The notes under the pieces were generated by a model that had not been told where the DNA came from, ran no database searches, and saw only the letters and a program-made list of their open reading frames with translations. Positions 17,502-27,826 of a DNA stretch of 64,000 bases are shown here, piece after piece. The stretch comes from Microvirga zambiensis WSM3693. Its GTDB lineage: Bacteria > Pseudomonadota > Alphaproteobacteria > Rhizobiales > Beijerinckiaceae. Every line of letters starts with the position of its first letter. Positions within the stretch are counted from its first letter, which is position 1. The stretch covers positions 62,001 to 126,000 of the forward strand of contig NZ_JAERQD010000001.1 of NCBI RefSeq assembly GCF_016735695.1, in the 5' to 3' direction. The position numbers and the translations under genes were made by a program.

Positions 17502-18542
17502 TCAGCGCGCGCGCACGAAACCGACGATGTCCTTGACCGCGTCCATGGTCACGGAAGCGATGGCGCGGGCCCGGGCGGAGCCGTCAGCCAGCACCGCATC
17601 GATATGGCCGGGATCGGCCATGAGGCGGCGCATCTCGTCGGCGACGGGCGAGAGCTTGGTCACCGCCACGTCGACGAGCGCGGCCTTGAAGCCGGAGAAC
17701 TGCGAGCCGCCGTGCTGGCGCAGCACCTCGTCCGGCGTCATGTCCATGAGCGCGGCATAGATCGCCACCAGGTTCTCGGCTTCAGGCCGGGTCTTCAGGC
17801 CCTCGACCTCGGAAGGCAACGGCTCCGGATCGGTCTTCGCCTTGCGGATCTTCTGGGCGATGGTGTCGGCATCGTCGGTGAGGTTGATGCGCGAATAATC
17901 GGACGGGTCCGATTTCGACATCTTCTTCGAGCCGTCGCGCAGCGACATGACGCGGGTCGCAGGACCCTGGATCATCGGCTCGGTGAGCGGGAAGAAGGCC
18001 TCGCCGAAGCCGTGCGCGGCGATCGATTCGGCCCAGTCGTTGTTGAACTTCTGAGCGATGTCGCGGGTCAGCTCGAGATGCTGCTTCTGGTCCTCGCCCA
18101 CCGGCACGTGGGTGGCGCGATAGACAAGGATGTCGGCCGCCATCAGGTCCGGATAGGCATAGAGGCCGACGGAGGCGTTCTCCCGGTCCTTGCCGGCCTT
18201 GTCCTTGAACTGGGTCATGCGGTTGAGCCAGCCGAGGCGGGCGACGCAGTTGAACACCCAGGCGAGTTCCGCATGCTGCGGCACCTGGCTCTGGTTGAAC
18301 ACGATATGGCGCTTCGGGTCGATGCCGGCGGCGATGAAGGCGGCAGTCACCTCGCGGATCTGGCGGGTGAGATCGGCCGGGTTCTGCGGCACCGTGATCG
18401 CATGCATGTCCACGACGCAGTAGATGCAGTCGTGGGTCTCCTGCATCGTCACGAAGCGCTTGATGGCGCCGAGATAATTCCCGAGATGAAGGTTTCCGGT
18501 CGGCTGAACGCCCGAGAATACCAGCTCCTTGAACTGCGCCAT
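17502..18542 (-). CDS. trpS: Tryptophanyl-tRNA synthetase
   Basis: 346-residue class I aminoacyl-tRNA synthetase. HIGH-like [11 protein letters not shown] near the N-terminus, [13 protein letters not shown] loop, and an [24 protein letters not shown] block. ATG 18542 ([16 protein letters not shown]) is taken instead of the upstream in-frame codon at 18590 because it gives the family N-terminus. Located downstream of murJ, the standard murJ-trpS-usp order of Hyphomicrobiales. Confidence 0.95.
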   Translation of the reverse strand: MAQFKELVFSGVQPTGNLHLGNYLGAIKRFVTMQETHDCIYCVVDMHAITVPQNPADLTRQIREVTAAFIAAGIDPKRHIVFNQSQVPQHAELAWVFNCVARLGWLNRMTQFKDKAGKDRENASVGLYAYPDLMAADILVYRATHVPVGEDQKQHLELTRDIAQKFNNDWAESIAAHGFGEAFFPLTEPMIQGPATRVMSLRDGSKKMSKSDPSDYSRINLTDDADTIAQKIRKAKTDPEPLPSEVEGLKTRPEAENLVAIYAALMDMTPDEVLRQHGGSQFSGFKAALVDVAVTKLSPVADEMRRLMADPGHIDAVLADGSARARAIASVTMDAVKDIVGFVRAR

Positions 18543-18733
18543 CGCCTTGAACTCCCACAGGGGCAGGTGCGGTTCCACGTCAGCCGCCAACAGCCCCGGA
18601 TATCGTCTGACTGCTTTTCTTGAGACGAAGCACGGACCGCTTCGCCGGAAAATGGTCCATTGAGGCGCGCGTTATGACAGGGCCGCGCCACGATGCAAGG
18701 GTTCTCATGGGTTCTCAGGCGTTTTTTGGGTTC

Positions 18734-20254
18734 TCATGCGTTTTTCGTGAGAGAGGCCCAGTCGCTGCGGGTCACGGCGCCGGTGGCGAAGGCGGCGAGG
18801 GCATAGAGCGCGAGGCCGCCGAGGCAGAGGGCGGCCAAGGACGCGGCGCCCGCCTGCGGAGTCAGGCGCATGGCGGCAAGAAGCCCGAGGCTCATGGCGA
18901 GCACCGCGGCCGCGGTTCGCGCAACGCGAACCGCAAGCGCCCGGTCAGGCTGCCAGAGGCCGAATCGGTGCAGGCCGAACGCCACCGCGCCGGCATGGCC
19001 GAGACAGCCGATGCTGACCCCGAGCGCGATCCCGGTCGGGCCGAGGGGAAAGGCGAGGAAGACACTGGCGACCACGGTCAGGACGAGACCGACGATGGCG
19101 GCCATGAGCGCCGCACGTAAGGAGCCGCAGGCGAACAGGCTCTGGCTCAGCACCTTCGCCACGGTGGCGAAAGGCAGGCCGAGGCTGAGCGCCGCGAGCA
19201 CCATGGCGGTCCCTTCCGCATCCGCGGATTCGAAGGCGCCGCGCTCGAACAGGACCGCGCTCATCGGCCGGGCCAGGATCACCAGGGCGGCGCCCGCAGG
19301 CAGGGAGAGCAGCAGCGCCGCCTCGAGCGCCCGGTTCTGCGCCGCGGCGATGGCCTGCAACTCGCCGGCCCGATAGCGCCGGGCGAGTTCCGGCAGCAGC
19401 AGGCTCGCGCCGAGCGCGGCCATCAATCCGAGCGGCAGCTGCATCACGCGTTCCGCATAGTAGAGCCACGACACGCCGGACGGCCAGAACGAGGCGATCT
19501 GGGAGGCGGCCAGGATGAAGATCTGCACCGCGCCGCTCGCCACGAGGGCGGGAAAGCCGGCAAGCAAAAGGTTCTTCATCAGCGGCGACCAGCGCGGCGC
19601 ACGGAAGCTGACGAGGCGCGGCCTGTCGTGCAGGAGCGCAGCAGTGACGATGCAGAGCTGGATCAGGCCGGCGAGGCTCGATGCGGCGGCGAGCCACGCC
19701 GCCCTCTCGGCGAGCGGCAGGGTGAAGCCTGCTTCGATGACGACGAGCGCCAGGATGAGCCCGCCATTGACCACGAGCGGCGCAAGAGCGGTGGCCGCGA
19801 AGCGCCCGCGCATGTTGAGAAGGGCCGCGCCGATGGAGGCCAGCGTCACGCAGACGACGATGGGAAAGGACAGGCGCGTATAGAGCGCCACCAGCGCCAG
19901 GGTTCCATCGTCGTGAAGGCCCGGCGCGAGAATGAACGCGAGAAGTCCCGCGCCGATCTCCACGACGCCTGTCAGGGCGAGGAGCGCGAGCCCGAAGATG
20001 CCAAGCACGTCGCCCGCAATCGCCGCGGCCTCCTCCGGCTCCTGGCGGCTCAGGGCCGGAATCAGCGCCGGATTGAGCCCGCCCTCGCCGACGATGCGGC
20101 GCACCAGGTTCGGCAGCCGGAAGGCCGCGAGAAACGCATCCGCCACCGGGCCTGCCCCCAGCGCCTGCGCGAACAGCACGTCGCGCACGAAGCCGAGAAC
20201 GCGCGAGGCGACCGAGCCGAGACCGACCAGGAGGGAGGAGCGGATAAGCGACAT
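18734..20254 (-). CDS. murJ: Lipid II flippase MurJ
   Basis: 506-residue polytopic membrane protein (about 13-14 hydrophobic segments) of the MOP superfamily. Begins MSLIRSSLLVGLGSVASRVLGFVRDVLFA and contains AFRLPNLVRRIVGEGGLNPALIP, the conserved MurJ signature with charged residues in the central cavity. It translocates lipid II for peptidoglycan synthesis. Ends about 190 bp upstream of trpS. Confidence 0.94.
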   Translation of the reverse strand: MSLIRSSLLVGLGSVASRVLGFVRDVLFAQALGAGPVADAFLAAFRLPNLVRRIVGEGGLNPALIPALSRQEPEEAAAIAGDVLGIFGLALLALTGVVEIGAGLLAFILAPGLHDDGTLALVALYTRLSFPIVVCVTLASIGAALLNMRGRFAATALAPLVVNGGLILALVVIEAGFTLPLAERAAWLAAASSLAGLIQLCIVTAALLHDRPRLVSFRAPRWSPLMKNLLLAGFPALVASGAVQIFILAASQIASFWPSGVSWLYYAERVMQLPLGLMAALGASLLLPELARRYRAGELQAIAAAQNRALEAALLLSLPAGAALVILARPMSAVLFERGAFESADAEGTAMVLAALSLGLPFATVAKVLSQSLFACGSLRAALMAAIVGLVLTVVASVFLAFPLGPTGIALGVSIGCLGHAGAVAFGLHRFGLWQPDRALAVRVARTAAAVLAMSLGLLAAMRLTPQAGAASLAALCLGGLALYALAAFATGAVTRSDWASLTKNA

Positions 20255-20310
20255 GCCCTTCGGGCTTAGCCGGTCGTCCGAGAGGCCGCAACTTCCCTCT
20301 CAGACGCTTA

Positions 20311-20401
20311 CGTCATGGCCGGGTTCATCCCGGCCATCTCGGTCCCTTGAGGCGCCGCGCTCTATGCAATCGGGATCACCGGCACAAGGCCGGTGATGAC
20401 G
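20311..20401. repeat. REP-like repeat, diverged second arm
   Basis: The first palindrome GGCCGGG-TTCA-TCCCGGCC matches the 11274/13938 family; the second (CACCGGC-ACAA-GGCCGGTGATGACG) has changed sequence but kept its palindromic form, a sign of compensatory change. Confidence 0.7.
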
Positions 20402-20419
20402 TTGAGGGTATAAAACAGC

Positions 20420-21046
20420 TCACCCCCGCGCCCGGGCGATGGCCTCGCGCTTCTGCTCCAGGCTCATGCCGCCGATATAGGCTTCCGTCCCGATCAGGAA
20501 GGATGGGGTGGCGACGAGGCCGAGATCGTTGCCGGTTGAAAACGCATCCTTCATCCATTGCGTCGTCTGCGCGCTGTCAGCGATCTCGGTCATGCGCTTC
20601 GTATCGCCACCGAGACGCTCGGCCTCGGCCAGAGCGCGGGGGCCGTCGACCGTGCCGCGCAGCTTGAACAGGGCGAGATGGAAGGGCAGGTAGCGCTCGG
20701 ATCCGTAGAGCTTCAGATAGGCCAGCGCCGCCCGTGTCGCGGCCACCGACTGCGCGCTCAGCACCGCGAAGTTCACGAGCACATAGGTGAGCTCCGGCTC
20801 GGCCTTCAGCAGGTCGGGCAAGCTTTGCGCGGAGCGTTTGCACCAGGGGCAGTTGTAGTCGAAATACTCCACCATGATCACGTCGCCATGCTGGTGGCCC
20901 AGCTTCGCGATGGAGGGCAGGTTCAGCGTGTTCTCGATCAGCTCCACCGGGATCATCTGCGGCTCGGGCGCGGATTGCGCGAAGGCGGGAGCCTTCGCGC
21001 CGGCAAGGGCAAGTCCGGCAAGAAGAACGCGGCGGGACACGATCAT
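20420..21046 (-). CDS. DsbA-family thiol:disulfide protein (periplasmic)
   Basis: 208 residues. N-terminal signal peptide (MIVSRRVLLAGLALAG..PAFAQ), thioredoxin-fold DsbA domain with active site CPWC in YFDYNCPWCKRS and the cis-Pro loop VATPSFLIGTEAYIGG. It resembles the ScsC/Com1-like group found in alphaproteobacteria; oxidase or isomerase activity cannot be told apart. Start ATG 21046 gives a clean signal peptide. Confidence 0.88.
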   Translation of the reverse strand: MIVSRRVLLAGLALAGAKAPAFAQSAPEPQMIPVELIENTLNLPSIAKLGHQHGDVIMVEYFDYNCPWCKRSAQSLPDLLKAEPELTYVLVNFAVLSAQSVAATRAALAYLKLYGSERYLPFHLALFKLRGTVDGPRALAEAERLGGDTKRMTEIADSAQTTQWMKDAFSTGNDLGLVATPSFLIGTEAYIGGMSLEQKREAIARARG

Positions 21047-21164
21047 GAATGGGAACTCTCTCAAAAACTGCGCCACTCGTGCCGGCCGATCATGGCGATG
21101 GCATGGCCAAGGTTTATCTTCTCGCAGCTTCGTGAGGGTTGGGTTAAGCGCCCGTTACGCTCGC

Positions 21165-23804
21165 TCACATCCCCGTCCACGACGCGATGAAGGACGGTAC
21201 GTCCTCCGCCGGCATGGGACGGCCGATGCGGTAGCCCTGCACGAGGTCGCAGCTCAGGCGCTGCAGCAGCGATTGCTGAACCGCGGTCTCGACGCCCTCG
21301 GCGACGACCTCGATGCCGAGATTGCGGCCGAGGCTCAGGAGCGCCCTGACGATGGCGGCGTCGCCCGCGTCGGTTTCCAGGCCGCTCACGAAGGTCCGGT
21401 CGATCTTGATCGCATCGACCGGGAAGCGCTTGAGATGCGAGAGCGACGCATAGCCGGTGCCGAAATCGTCGAGGGCGATGGTGACGCCCTCAGCGCTCAA
21501 AGCACGCAAAGCCCGCTCGACGTATCCGGCACCGGAATCGAGGAAAACGCTCTCGGTCACCTCCACCTCGAGGCAGCTTGCCGGCAGATCCGCATGCCGC
21601 AATTCGTCGATTACGCGCTCCGCATAGTTGTCGCGCCGGAATTCGGCGGCGGAAACGTTGATGGCGATCCGGCCGATGGGCAGGCCCGCCTCGCGCCAGC
21701 GGCGCAGATCGCGGAAGATGCAGGCGCGCATGCGCTCGCCGATGGCGGTGCCGAGTTCCGTGTCGTTGAAGGCCGGGGCGATCTTTTCCGGCGATTGGAT
21801 TCCGTTGCGCGGATGGTGCCAGCGCAAAAGCGCCTCGAAGCCGTTCAGCGTGCCGGCGGCCAGGATCATCTTGGGCTGGTAGAACGGCACGATCCAGTCC
21901 GACGCCAATGCGCTCGTCGCCACCTCCAGTGCGGAGGCGTTCTTCTGGGCCTCCTCGCGCATGGTTGTCACGAACATCCGGAACGAGCCCCGTCCGGACG
22001 TCTTGCTGCGGTAGAGTGCGAGATCCGCCTGCTTCTGGAGCTCCTCCGGGCTCATGCCGAATCCGAGGGAGATGGCGCCGCCGATGCTGGCGCGGCAATC
22101 GAGAAGCTTGCCGTCGCGTTTCAGAGGCTCCTGCATGCGCGACAGGATCTCATCGGCCATGGCGACGATATCCGGCTCTCCGGCGATGCCCGGCAACATC
22201 ACCGCGAATTCGTCGCCGCCAAGGCGGGCTATCGTGTCGGTGCTGCGCGCAACGCTGCGCAGGCGATGGGCGAATTCCTTCAGGAGATCGTCGCCCGCGT
22301 CGTGGCCGAACCTGTCGTTGATCTGCTTGAGATGATCGAGATCCATCACCAGCAGGCCGGTGGCCGGATGCGCCTCCGATGCCGCGTCGAGCGCGCGCTG
22401 GAGGCGTTCGCGGAAGAGCCTGCGGTTGGCGAGCCCCGTCAGATCGTCGTGATGCGCGGCCCAGCGCAGGGTTTCCTCGGTAAGCTTGCGGTCGTGGATA
22501 TCCTCGACAGTACCGTACCAGCGCACGACGCTGTCGTCCTCGGCCCGGCGGGCCGCGGCGCGGGAGCGGAACCAGCGATAGGATCCGTCGGCCATGCGCA
22601 GCCTGTAATCGACATCGAGCGGCTCGCTCGTCGCGATCGAGCGGGACCATTCGCGCAAGGCGTTGGGGCGATCCTCGGGATGAAGCGCTCTGCTCCAGCC
22701 GGAGCCCTCCGCTTCGCTCACGCTTATTCCGGTGCGATCCTGCCAACGGGAGGATATGTCGAGGAGATCGCCCTGTGGATCGGCCGTCCAGGAGATCTGC
22801 GGATTGAGCTCGACGGAGTTGCGATGATGCTCCTCGCTCTCGCGCAGGGCCGCGTCGTCGCGCTGCCGCTCGATGGCGAGCGCCGCCAGGTGCTGCACGG
22901 CATCCATGCGCTCGATCTCGGCCTGCGTCGGGGCGCGGGGCTCGTCGTAATAGAGTGCGAGCGTCGCGAGCACCTCGCCGGAGCGTGAGAAGACGGGCTT
23001 CGACCAGCAGGCCCGCAGGCCATAGGAGAGGGCAAGATCGCGCCATTTCGACCAGAGCGGGTCCGTCGCGATGTCGGTGACGATGACGCTACTGCGCGTG
23101 TGGGCGGCCGTCCCGCAGGAGCCGACCGTCGGCCCGACGCCTACGCCATCGATGGCGGCGCAATAGGCCGCCGGAAGGCTCGGCGCCGCGCCGTGCCGGA
23201 GCAGGTTGCTCTCGGGGTTGTAGAGCAGGATCGAGCAGCGCGCCTCGGGAATCCTCTCTTCCGCGAGCCGGCAGAGCGCCGCGAGGATCTCGCCCACCGG
23301 CTGTCCCGCGGCAACCATTTCGAGCACCCGGGCATGGCCCTGGAGGGTCTGTTCCGCATCCTTGCGGTCGTGGATGTCTTCCGTGGTGCCGTACCAGAAC
23401 GCGATCGCTCCGGTCTCGTCGCGGCCGGCGGCCGAGCTCGAACGGCACCAGCGATAGGTGCCGTCAGCGGTTCTGATCCGGTATTCGCATTGATAGGGTT
23501 CGCCCGTGGCCAGGCTCTTGCGCCGCGTCTCGACCAGCCGAGGCAGATCGTCGGGATGGACCAGCTTGACCCAACCCTTGCCGACCAGCTCCTCGGGCTG
23601 CTGGCCGATCCATTCCGCCCAGCCGGGACCGACCTGTATGACGTTGCCTTCCGCGTCCGCCATCCAGGGGATCTGGCGGCTCAGCTCGAACGCATAACGA
23701 TACAGGCTTTCAGTAAGTGATCGTTCTTTCCTCTGCGGCAGATGCAAGTCTTCACGAGCCCTGCCGTAGGCAGAAGCGAATGGGATATCATCGTGACGTT
23801 GCAT
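21165..23804 (-). CDS. PAS-GAF-PAS-GGDEF-EAL cyclic-di-GMP turnover protein
   Basis: 879-residue cytoplasmic sensor without membrane segments. Approximate order: PAS (35-150) with a PAC-type YRIRTADGTYRW, GAF (165-315), PAS (325-440), GGDEF (450-610) and EAL (625-870). The diguanylate-cyclase motif is intact (ARLGGDEFAVML), with an RSTD I-site exactly five residues before it, so product inhibition is expected. The EAL domain keeps FEALLRWHHP, DDFGTGYASLSHL and KIDRTFV, so phosphodiesterase activity is also plausible. Which activity dominates is unknown. It stands alone with no obvious operon partner. Confidence 0.92.
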   Translation of the reverse strand: MQRHDDIPFASAYGRAREDLHLPQRKERSLTESLYRYAFELSRQIPWMADAEGNVIQVGPGWAEWIGQQPEELVGKGWVKLVHPDDLPRLVETRRKSLATGEPYQCEYRIRTADGTYRWCRSSSAAGRDETGAIAFWYGTTEDIHDRKDAEQTLQGHARVLEMVAAGQPVGEILAALCRLAEERIPEARCSILLYNPESNLLRHGAAPSLPAAYCAAIDGVGVGPTVGSCGTAAHTRSSVIVTDIATDPLWSKWRDLALSYGLRACWSKPVFSRSGEVLATLALYYDEPRAPTQAEIERMDAVQHLAALAIERQRDDAALRESEEHHRNSVELNPQISWTADPQGDLLDISSRWQDRTGISVSEAEGSGWSRALHPEDRPNALREWSRSIATSEPLDVDYRLRMADGSYRWFRSRAAARRAEDDSVVRWYGTVEDIHDRKLTEETLRWAAHHDDLTGLANRRLFRERLQRALDAASEAHPATGLLVMDLDHLKQINDRFGHDAGDDLLKEFAHRLRSVARSTDTIARLGGDEFAVMLPGIAGEPDIVAMADEILSRMQEPLKRDGKLLDCRASIGGAISLGFGMSPEELQKQADLALYRSKTSGRGSFRMFVTTMREEAQKNASALEVATSALASDWIVPFYQPKMILAAGTLNGFEALLRWHHPRNGIQSPEKIAPAFNDTELGTAIGERMRACIFRDLRRWREAGLPIGRIAINVSAAEFRRDNYAERVIDELRHADLPASCLEVEVTESVFLDSGAGYVERALRALSAEGVTIALDDFGTGYASLSHLKRFPVDAIKIDRTFVSGLETDAGDAAIVRALLSLGRNLGIEVVAEGVETAVQQSLLQRLSCDLVQGYRIGRPMPAEDVPSFIASWTGM

Positions 23805-24051
23805 TCAGCAGACCAGCAACCGCGAATATGAGATAAATCCTTGTCTCACATTACGAGATCTGTCCATGGCGGATTGATGCTGGCCGTTCCTTTTCGGAAT
23901 TCCTGAAATACAGCTTCGATCTATGATTGACGAGTAAGGTTAAGCGCTTCCCGTCCCGCAGCGACCTCGGCGGCAATGGCCAAGGTTGCGGGGAATCATC
24001 GCCGTTGCCCAGGACGGTTCGACCCGGCGGCCGTGCGGCAATTGCCGGCGC

Positions 24052-24882
24052 TCAGCCCTCTTCGCCGGTCACGCCGGCCGCATCCTGGGCCTTGAGCACT
24101 TCCGGGCGGGGCATCGAGATGACGTTGTAGCCGGAATCCACGTAGTGGATCTCGCCGGTGACGCCATTCGAGAGGTCCGAGAGCAGATAGAGCGCCGAGC
24201 CGCCGATATCCTCGATGGTCACCGTGCGGCGAAGCGGAGCATGCGCCTTCTGATAGGTGAACATCAGGCGCGCATCCGAGATGCCTGCGCCGGCAAGCGT
24301 GCGCACGGGACCGGCCGAGATGGCGTTGCAGCGGATCCCCTGCGGGCCAAGATCGGACGCGATGTAGCGCATGGAGGCTTCCAGCGCCGCCTTCGCCACA
24401 CCCATCACGTTGTAGTTCGGCATGACCCGGGTCGAGCCGCCATAGGTGAGGGTGAGGAGCGAGCCGCCGTTCTTCATGCGCTTGGCCGCGCGCTGGGCGA
24501 TCTCCGTGAAGGAGAAGCAGGAAATCACCATGGTGCGGGAAAAGTTCTCGCGGGTGGTGACGTCCACATAGGAGCCCTTGAGCTGCGACTTGTCGGAAAA
24601 GCCGATGGCGTGGACCACGAAGTCCAGGTTCTCCCATTGCTTGTCGAGAGTGTCGAACACGGCATCGACGGATGCGATGTCCTCCACGTCGCAGGGGATG
24701 ACGAGACTGGAGCCCAGCGACTGCGCGAGCGGCGTCACGCGCTTGCCGAGGGCTTCGCCCTGATAGGTGAAGGCGAGTTCGGCGCCGTGCTGGGCCAGGG
24801 TCTTGGCGATGCCCCAGGCGATGGAATGGTCGTTGGCGACGCCCATGATGAGGCCGCGCTTTCCTTGCATCAGACCGGTCAC
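24052..24882 (-). CDS. fabI: Enoyl-[acyl-carrier-protein] reductase FabI
   Basis: 276-residue NADH-dependent SDR that performs the last reduction in fatty-acid elongation. Seen: KRGLIMGVANDHSIAWGIAKTL nucleotide loop, catalytic Tyr-x6-Lys in NYNVMGVAKAALE and IRCNAISAGPVRTLA. An open frame runs far upstream; GTG 24882 has AGGGGG six bases upstream, whereas the ATGs at 24900 and 24909 lack a Shine-Dalgarno. Third gene of the fabA-fabB-fabI group. Confidence 0.94.
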   Translation of the reverse strand: MTGLMQGKRGLIMGVANDHSIAWGIAKTLAQHGAELAFTYQGEALGKRVTPLAQSLGSSLVIPCDVEDIASVDAVFDTLDKQWENLDFVVHAIGFSDKSQLKGSYVDVTTRENFSRTMVISCFSFTEIAQRAAKRMKNGGSLLTLTYGGSTRVMPNYNVMGVAKAALEASMRYIASDLGPQGIRCNAISAGPVRTLAGAGISDARLMFTYQKAHAPLRRTVTIEDIGGSALYLLSDLSNGVTGEIHYVDSGYNVISMPRPEVLKAQDAAGVTGEEG

Positions 24883-25040
24883 TTGGGTCCCCCTATGCAT
24901 CGGCTCCATCGTGCGACGCCAATTGTTATGAAAGTGTGCATCGCGGGCCGGAAGAATGGTGTGATGAAGCGTGTCCATGCGAGGCCCCTTGAAAATCGGT
25001 GGGGCATCGCATGGACCTGTCTCAGGTTGATGATTGTGTC

Positions 25041-26264
25041 TTACCCGTTGTAGCGGCTGAAGACGAGTGTGGCATTGGTGCCGCCGAAGCCGAAGGAGTT
25101 CGACAGGACCGTGTCCATCTTGGCATCGTCGACGCGGCTGCGAACGATGTTCATGTCGGCGAATTCCGGATCGAGCTCGTCGATATGGGCGCTCTCGCAG
25201 ATGAAGCGGTTGTTCATCATCAGCAGCGAATAGATCGCCTCCTGCACGCCGGTGGCGCCCAGCGAGTGGCCGGTGAGCGACTTCGTCGCCGAGATCGGCG
25301 GGCACTTGTCGCCGGAACCGAAGACCGTGCGAATCGCCTCGATCTCCTTCTGGTCGCCGACCGGGGTCGAGGTGGCGTGCGGGTTGATGTAGTCGACCGG
25401 GTCGTGCACGTCTTTGAGCGCCATGCGCATGCAGCGGATCGCGCCCTCGCCCGAAGGGGCCACCATGTCGTAGCCGTCGGAGGTCAGCCCGTAGCCGACG
25501 ATTTCGCCGTAGATGCGGGCGCCGCGCGCCTTGGCATGCTCCAGCTCCTCCAGCACCAGCACGCCGGCGCCGCCGGCGATGACGAAGCCGTCGCGGTTGG
25601 CGTCATAGGCGCGGGAGGCGCGGGTGGGCGTGTCGTTGTACTTGGTGGACATGGCGCCCATGGCGTCGAAGAGGTTGGACATGGTCCAGTCCAGATCCTC
25701 GCAGCCGCCGGCGAACATCATGTCCTGCTTGCCGTATTGAATCATCTCGTAGGCGTTGCCGACGCAATGGTTCGAGGTCGCGCAGGCCGAGGAGATGGAA
25801 TAGTTCACGCCCTTGATCTTGAACCAGGTCGCAAGCGTCGCTGAGGCGGTCGACGACATGGCCTTGGGCACCGCGAAGGGACCGATGCGCTTGGGACCCT
25901 TCTCGCGGGTGATGTCGGCGGCTTCCATGATGATGCGGGTGGAAGGCCCGCCCGAACCCATGATGATGCCGGTGCGCTCGTTGGAGATGTCCGTCTCCTC
26001 GAGACCCGCGTCCCGGATCGCCTGATCCATGGCCACATGGTTCCAGGCCGTGCCGCGCGCATGGAAGCGCATGGCGCGCCGGTCGACCATCTCTTCCGGG
26101 TTGAGGCTCGGCGCACCCTGCACCTGGCAGCGGAAGCCGTACTTGGCGTAGTCCTCGGCCTTGCTGATGCCGGACTTCGCTTCGCGCAGAGAGGCCAGCA
26201 CCTCCTGCGTGTTGTTGCCGATGGACGACACGATGCCCATTCCGGTGACGACGACGCGCCTCAT
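25041..26264 (-). CDS. fabB: 3-oxoacyl-ACP synthase I FabB
   Basis: 407-residue thiolase-fold condensing enzyme that elongates unsaturated intermediates. Catalytic Cys in [12 protein letters not shown], His in [11 protein letters not shown] and His in [13 protein letters not shown] are all present. It follows fabA after 217 bp and precedes fabI, forming the anaerobic-type unsaturated fatty-acid cluster. Confidence 0.95.
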   Translation of the reverse strand: MRRVVVTGMGIVSSIGNNTQEVLASLREAKSGISKAEDYAKYGFRCQVQGAPSLNPEEMVDRRAMRFHARGTAWNHVAMDQAIRDAGLEETDISNERTGIIMGSGGPSTRIIMEAADITREKGPKRIGPFAVPKAMSSTASATLATWFKIKGVNYSISSACATSNHCVGNAYEMIQYGKQDMMFAGGCEDLDWTMSNLFDAMGAMSTKYNDTPTRASRAYDANRDGFVIAGGAGVLVLEELEHAKARGARIYGEIVGYGLTSDGYDMVAPSGEGAIRCMRMALKDVHDPVDYINPHATSTPVGDQKEIEAIRTVFGSGDKCPPISATKSLTGHSLGATGVQEAIYSLLMMNNRFICESAHIDELDPEFADMNIVRSRVDDAKMDTVLSNSFGFGGTNATLVFSRYNG

Positions 26265-26410
26265 AGCCTACCTCTTCAAAGGATCTTCGATGTCAGCCTT
26301 AACGATTCAACACGTAAGGTCGACGCCGCCCATTCTCAACACTTAAGCCATGCGAATGGGATGAAAGCGTGGTTCCCGCTCCACAAAACGCACGGCCGAA
26401 CAGCAGGGCC

Positions 26411-26440
26411 GGTTCTTTAAAAAAGATCACGCTTTGTCAA
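26411..26440 (-). promoter_or_regulatory. Possible fabB promoter
   Basis: In the 217-bp fabA-fabB gap, the minus strand has TTGACA (26440-26435) followed about 15-16 bases later by TAAAGA within a T/A tract. Spacing is short, so this is a weak call; it would let fabB-fabI be transcribed apart from fabA. Confidence 0.3.
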
Positions 26441-26481
26441 TATGATGGAGACGCTGACGTTGGGTCACCGCCTCCGATGCC

Positions 26482-27003
26482 TCAGCCGCCGGCGGGCGTC
26501 TCTGCCTGGAACAGGCCGACGCGCATGTCCTTCGCCTCGTAGATCCGGCGCCCGTCGGCCTCGAGCCAGCCATCGGCGATGCCGAGCACCAGCTTGGAGC
26601 GGAAGACACGCTTGAGATCGACGCCGTAGACCACCTTCTTGACGGACGGCAGGACTTGGTCGGAGAACTTGACCTCGCCGACGCCGAGCGCCCGGCCGCG
26701 ACCGGCCGAGCCGCCCCAGCCGAGGAAGAAGCCGGTCATCTGCCAGAGGGCATCGAGCCCCAGGCAGCCCGGCATCACCGGGTCGCCCTTGAAGTGGCAC
26801 GGGAAGAACCAGAGGTCCGGCCGCACGTCGAGCTCGGCGACCACATGGCCCTTGCCATAGGCGCCGCCGTCCTCACCGATGGAGGTGATGCGGTCGAACA
26901 TCAGCATGGGGGGAAGCGGCAATTGCGCATTGCCGGGGCCGAACAACTCTCCGCGCCCGCAGGCAAGGAGCTCTTCATAGGTAAAGCTGGACTGGCGGGC
27001 CAT
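26482..27003 (-). CDS. fabA: 3-hydroxydecanoyl-ACP dehydratase/isomerase FabA
   Basis: 173-residue hot-dog-fold enzyme that introduces the cis double bond. Active site: His in [23 protein letters not shown] and the Asp in the same stretch. ATG 27003 ([22 protein letters not shown]) is the family start; an upstream in-frame codon at 27045 is not needed. Divergent from irr, a neighbourhood conserved in Hyphomicrobiales. Confidence 0.94.
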   Translation of the reverse strand: MARQSSFTYEELLACGRGELFGPGNAQLPLPPMLMFDRITSIGEDGGAYGKGHVVAELDVRPDLWFFPCHFKGDPVMPGCLGLDALWQMTGFFLGWGGSAGRGRALGVGEVKFSDQVLPSVKKVVYGVDLKRVFRSKLVLGIADGWLEADGRRIYEAKDMRVGLFQAETPAGG

Positions 27004-27236
27004 TCCGGATGCCGATCCTTTCCTCGGTCTTAAAGGGGGCCTCAAGAACGCCTCGGGGCCGTGAATGCGGCTCTGGTAGCACAGGCTTGGCCATCCATCA
27101 AAGGACCCCGGCAGGATTCCTGCACCTGCCGGGAAATCATGCCGAGCGCTACCCGGAAGGGCCGCCTTGCGGCAACCCTCTCGCTTTCTTATGATTGTGG
27201 TGTTAGAAGCCCCTATTCGTCCAATCAGTTCCGCCG

Positions 27237-27707
27237 ATGACCGATCCTTTGTCCGCCTATATCGAGTCTACCATCGCCCCGGCTCACCGGAGGGGATGCC
27301 CCGTGTCCGAGCTGCGGGACAAGCTGCGCCGCGTGGGCCTGCGCCCGACCCGGCAGCGCGTGTCCTTAGGCTGGCTCCTGTTCGGCAAGGGCGACCGGCA
27401 TATCACGGCCGAAATGCTGTTCGACGAGGCGACCCGGGCCCGTGTCCCGGTCTCGCTGGCCACCGTCTACAACACTCTGCACCAGTTCACGGAAGCGGGC
27501 CTCCTGCGCCAGCTCGCGGTGGACGGAGCCAAGGCCTATTTCGACACCAACCCGACCGAGCATCACCATTTCTTCCTCGAGGAAGAGGGTGAGATCGTCG
27601 ACATGCCCACTTCGGGCTTAAGCGTCGCCGACCTGCCCGAGCCTCCCGAAGGCATGGAAGTGGCCGGCGTCGAGGTCATCGTGCGCCTGCGCCGCAAGAG
27701 CGCCTAA
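27237..27707 (+). CDS. irr: Iron response regulator Irr
   Basis: 156-residue Fur-superfamily protein of the Irr branch: [49 protein letters not shown] and the HHH-FFLE heme/metal segment ([12 protein letters not shown]). Residues 20-22 (Gly-Cys-Pro) resemble the heme regulatory motif through which Bradyrhizobium Irr is degraded when heme is available. An internal GTG at 27303 has an excellent GGAGG site and would give a 134-residue form without that Cys-Pro. Irr represses or activates iron and heme genes through ICE sequences such as the one before nfuA. Confidence 0.9.
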   Translation: MTDPLSAYIESTIAPAHRRGCPVSELRDKLRRVGLRPTRQRVSLGWLLFGKGDRHITAEMLFDEATRARVPVSLATVYNTLHQFTEAGLLRQLAVDGAKAYFDTNPTEHHHFFLEEEGEIVDMPTSGLSVADLPEPPEGMEVAGVEVIVRLRRKSA

Positions 27708-27782
27708 GTCTCCGTCCCATCGCAACGGCGGCGGTTGGATTTCTGCGCCGAACGATGCGCAGCTCATGGGATTGAGCATCGG

Positions 27783-27821
27783 ATCAATCCCAAAAGTGCC
27801 CTCCACTTTTGGGTCCGATGC
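27783..27821. repeat. CCAAAAGTG/CCACTTTTGG palindrome
   Basis: Third copy in the window of the repeat seen at 7543 and 9173, ending six bases before the transporter start codon, so it occupies that gene's leader. Confidence 0.75.
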
Positions 27822-27826
27822 TTCCA

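Noticed and set aside
20874-22988. Long plus-strand frame of 704 codons
   Set aside because: Antisense to the DsbA-family and GGDEF-EAL genes, whose motifs are clear on the other strand.
27195-27230. Possible ICE in the fabA-irr promoter (TTAGAA..TATTC)
   Set aside because: Only one half site is present; no palindrome.
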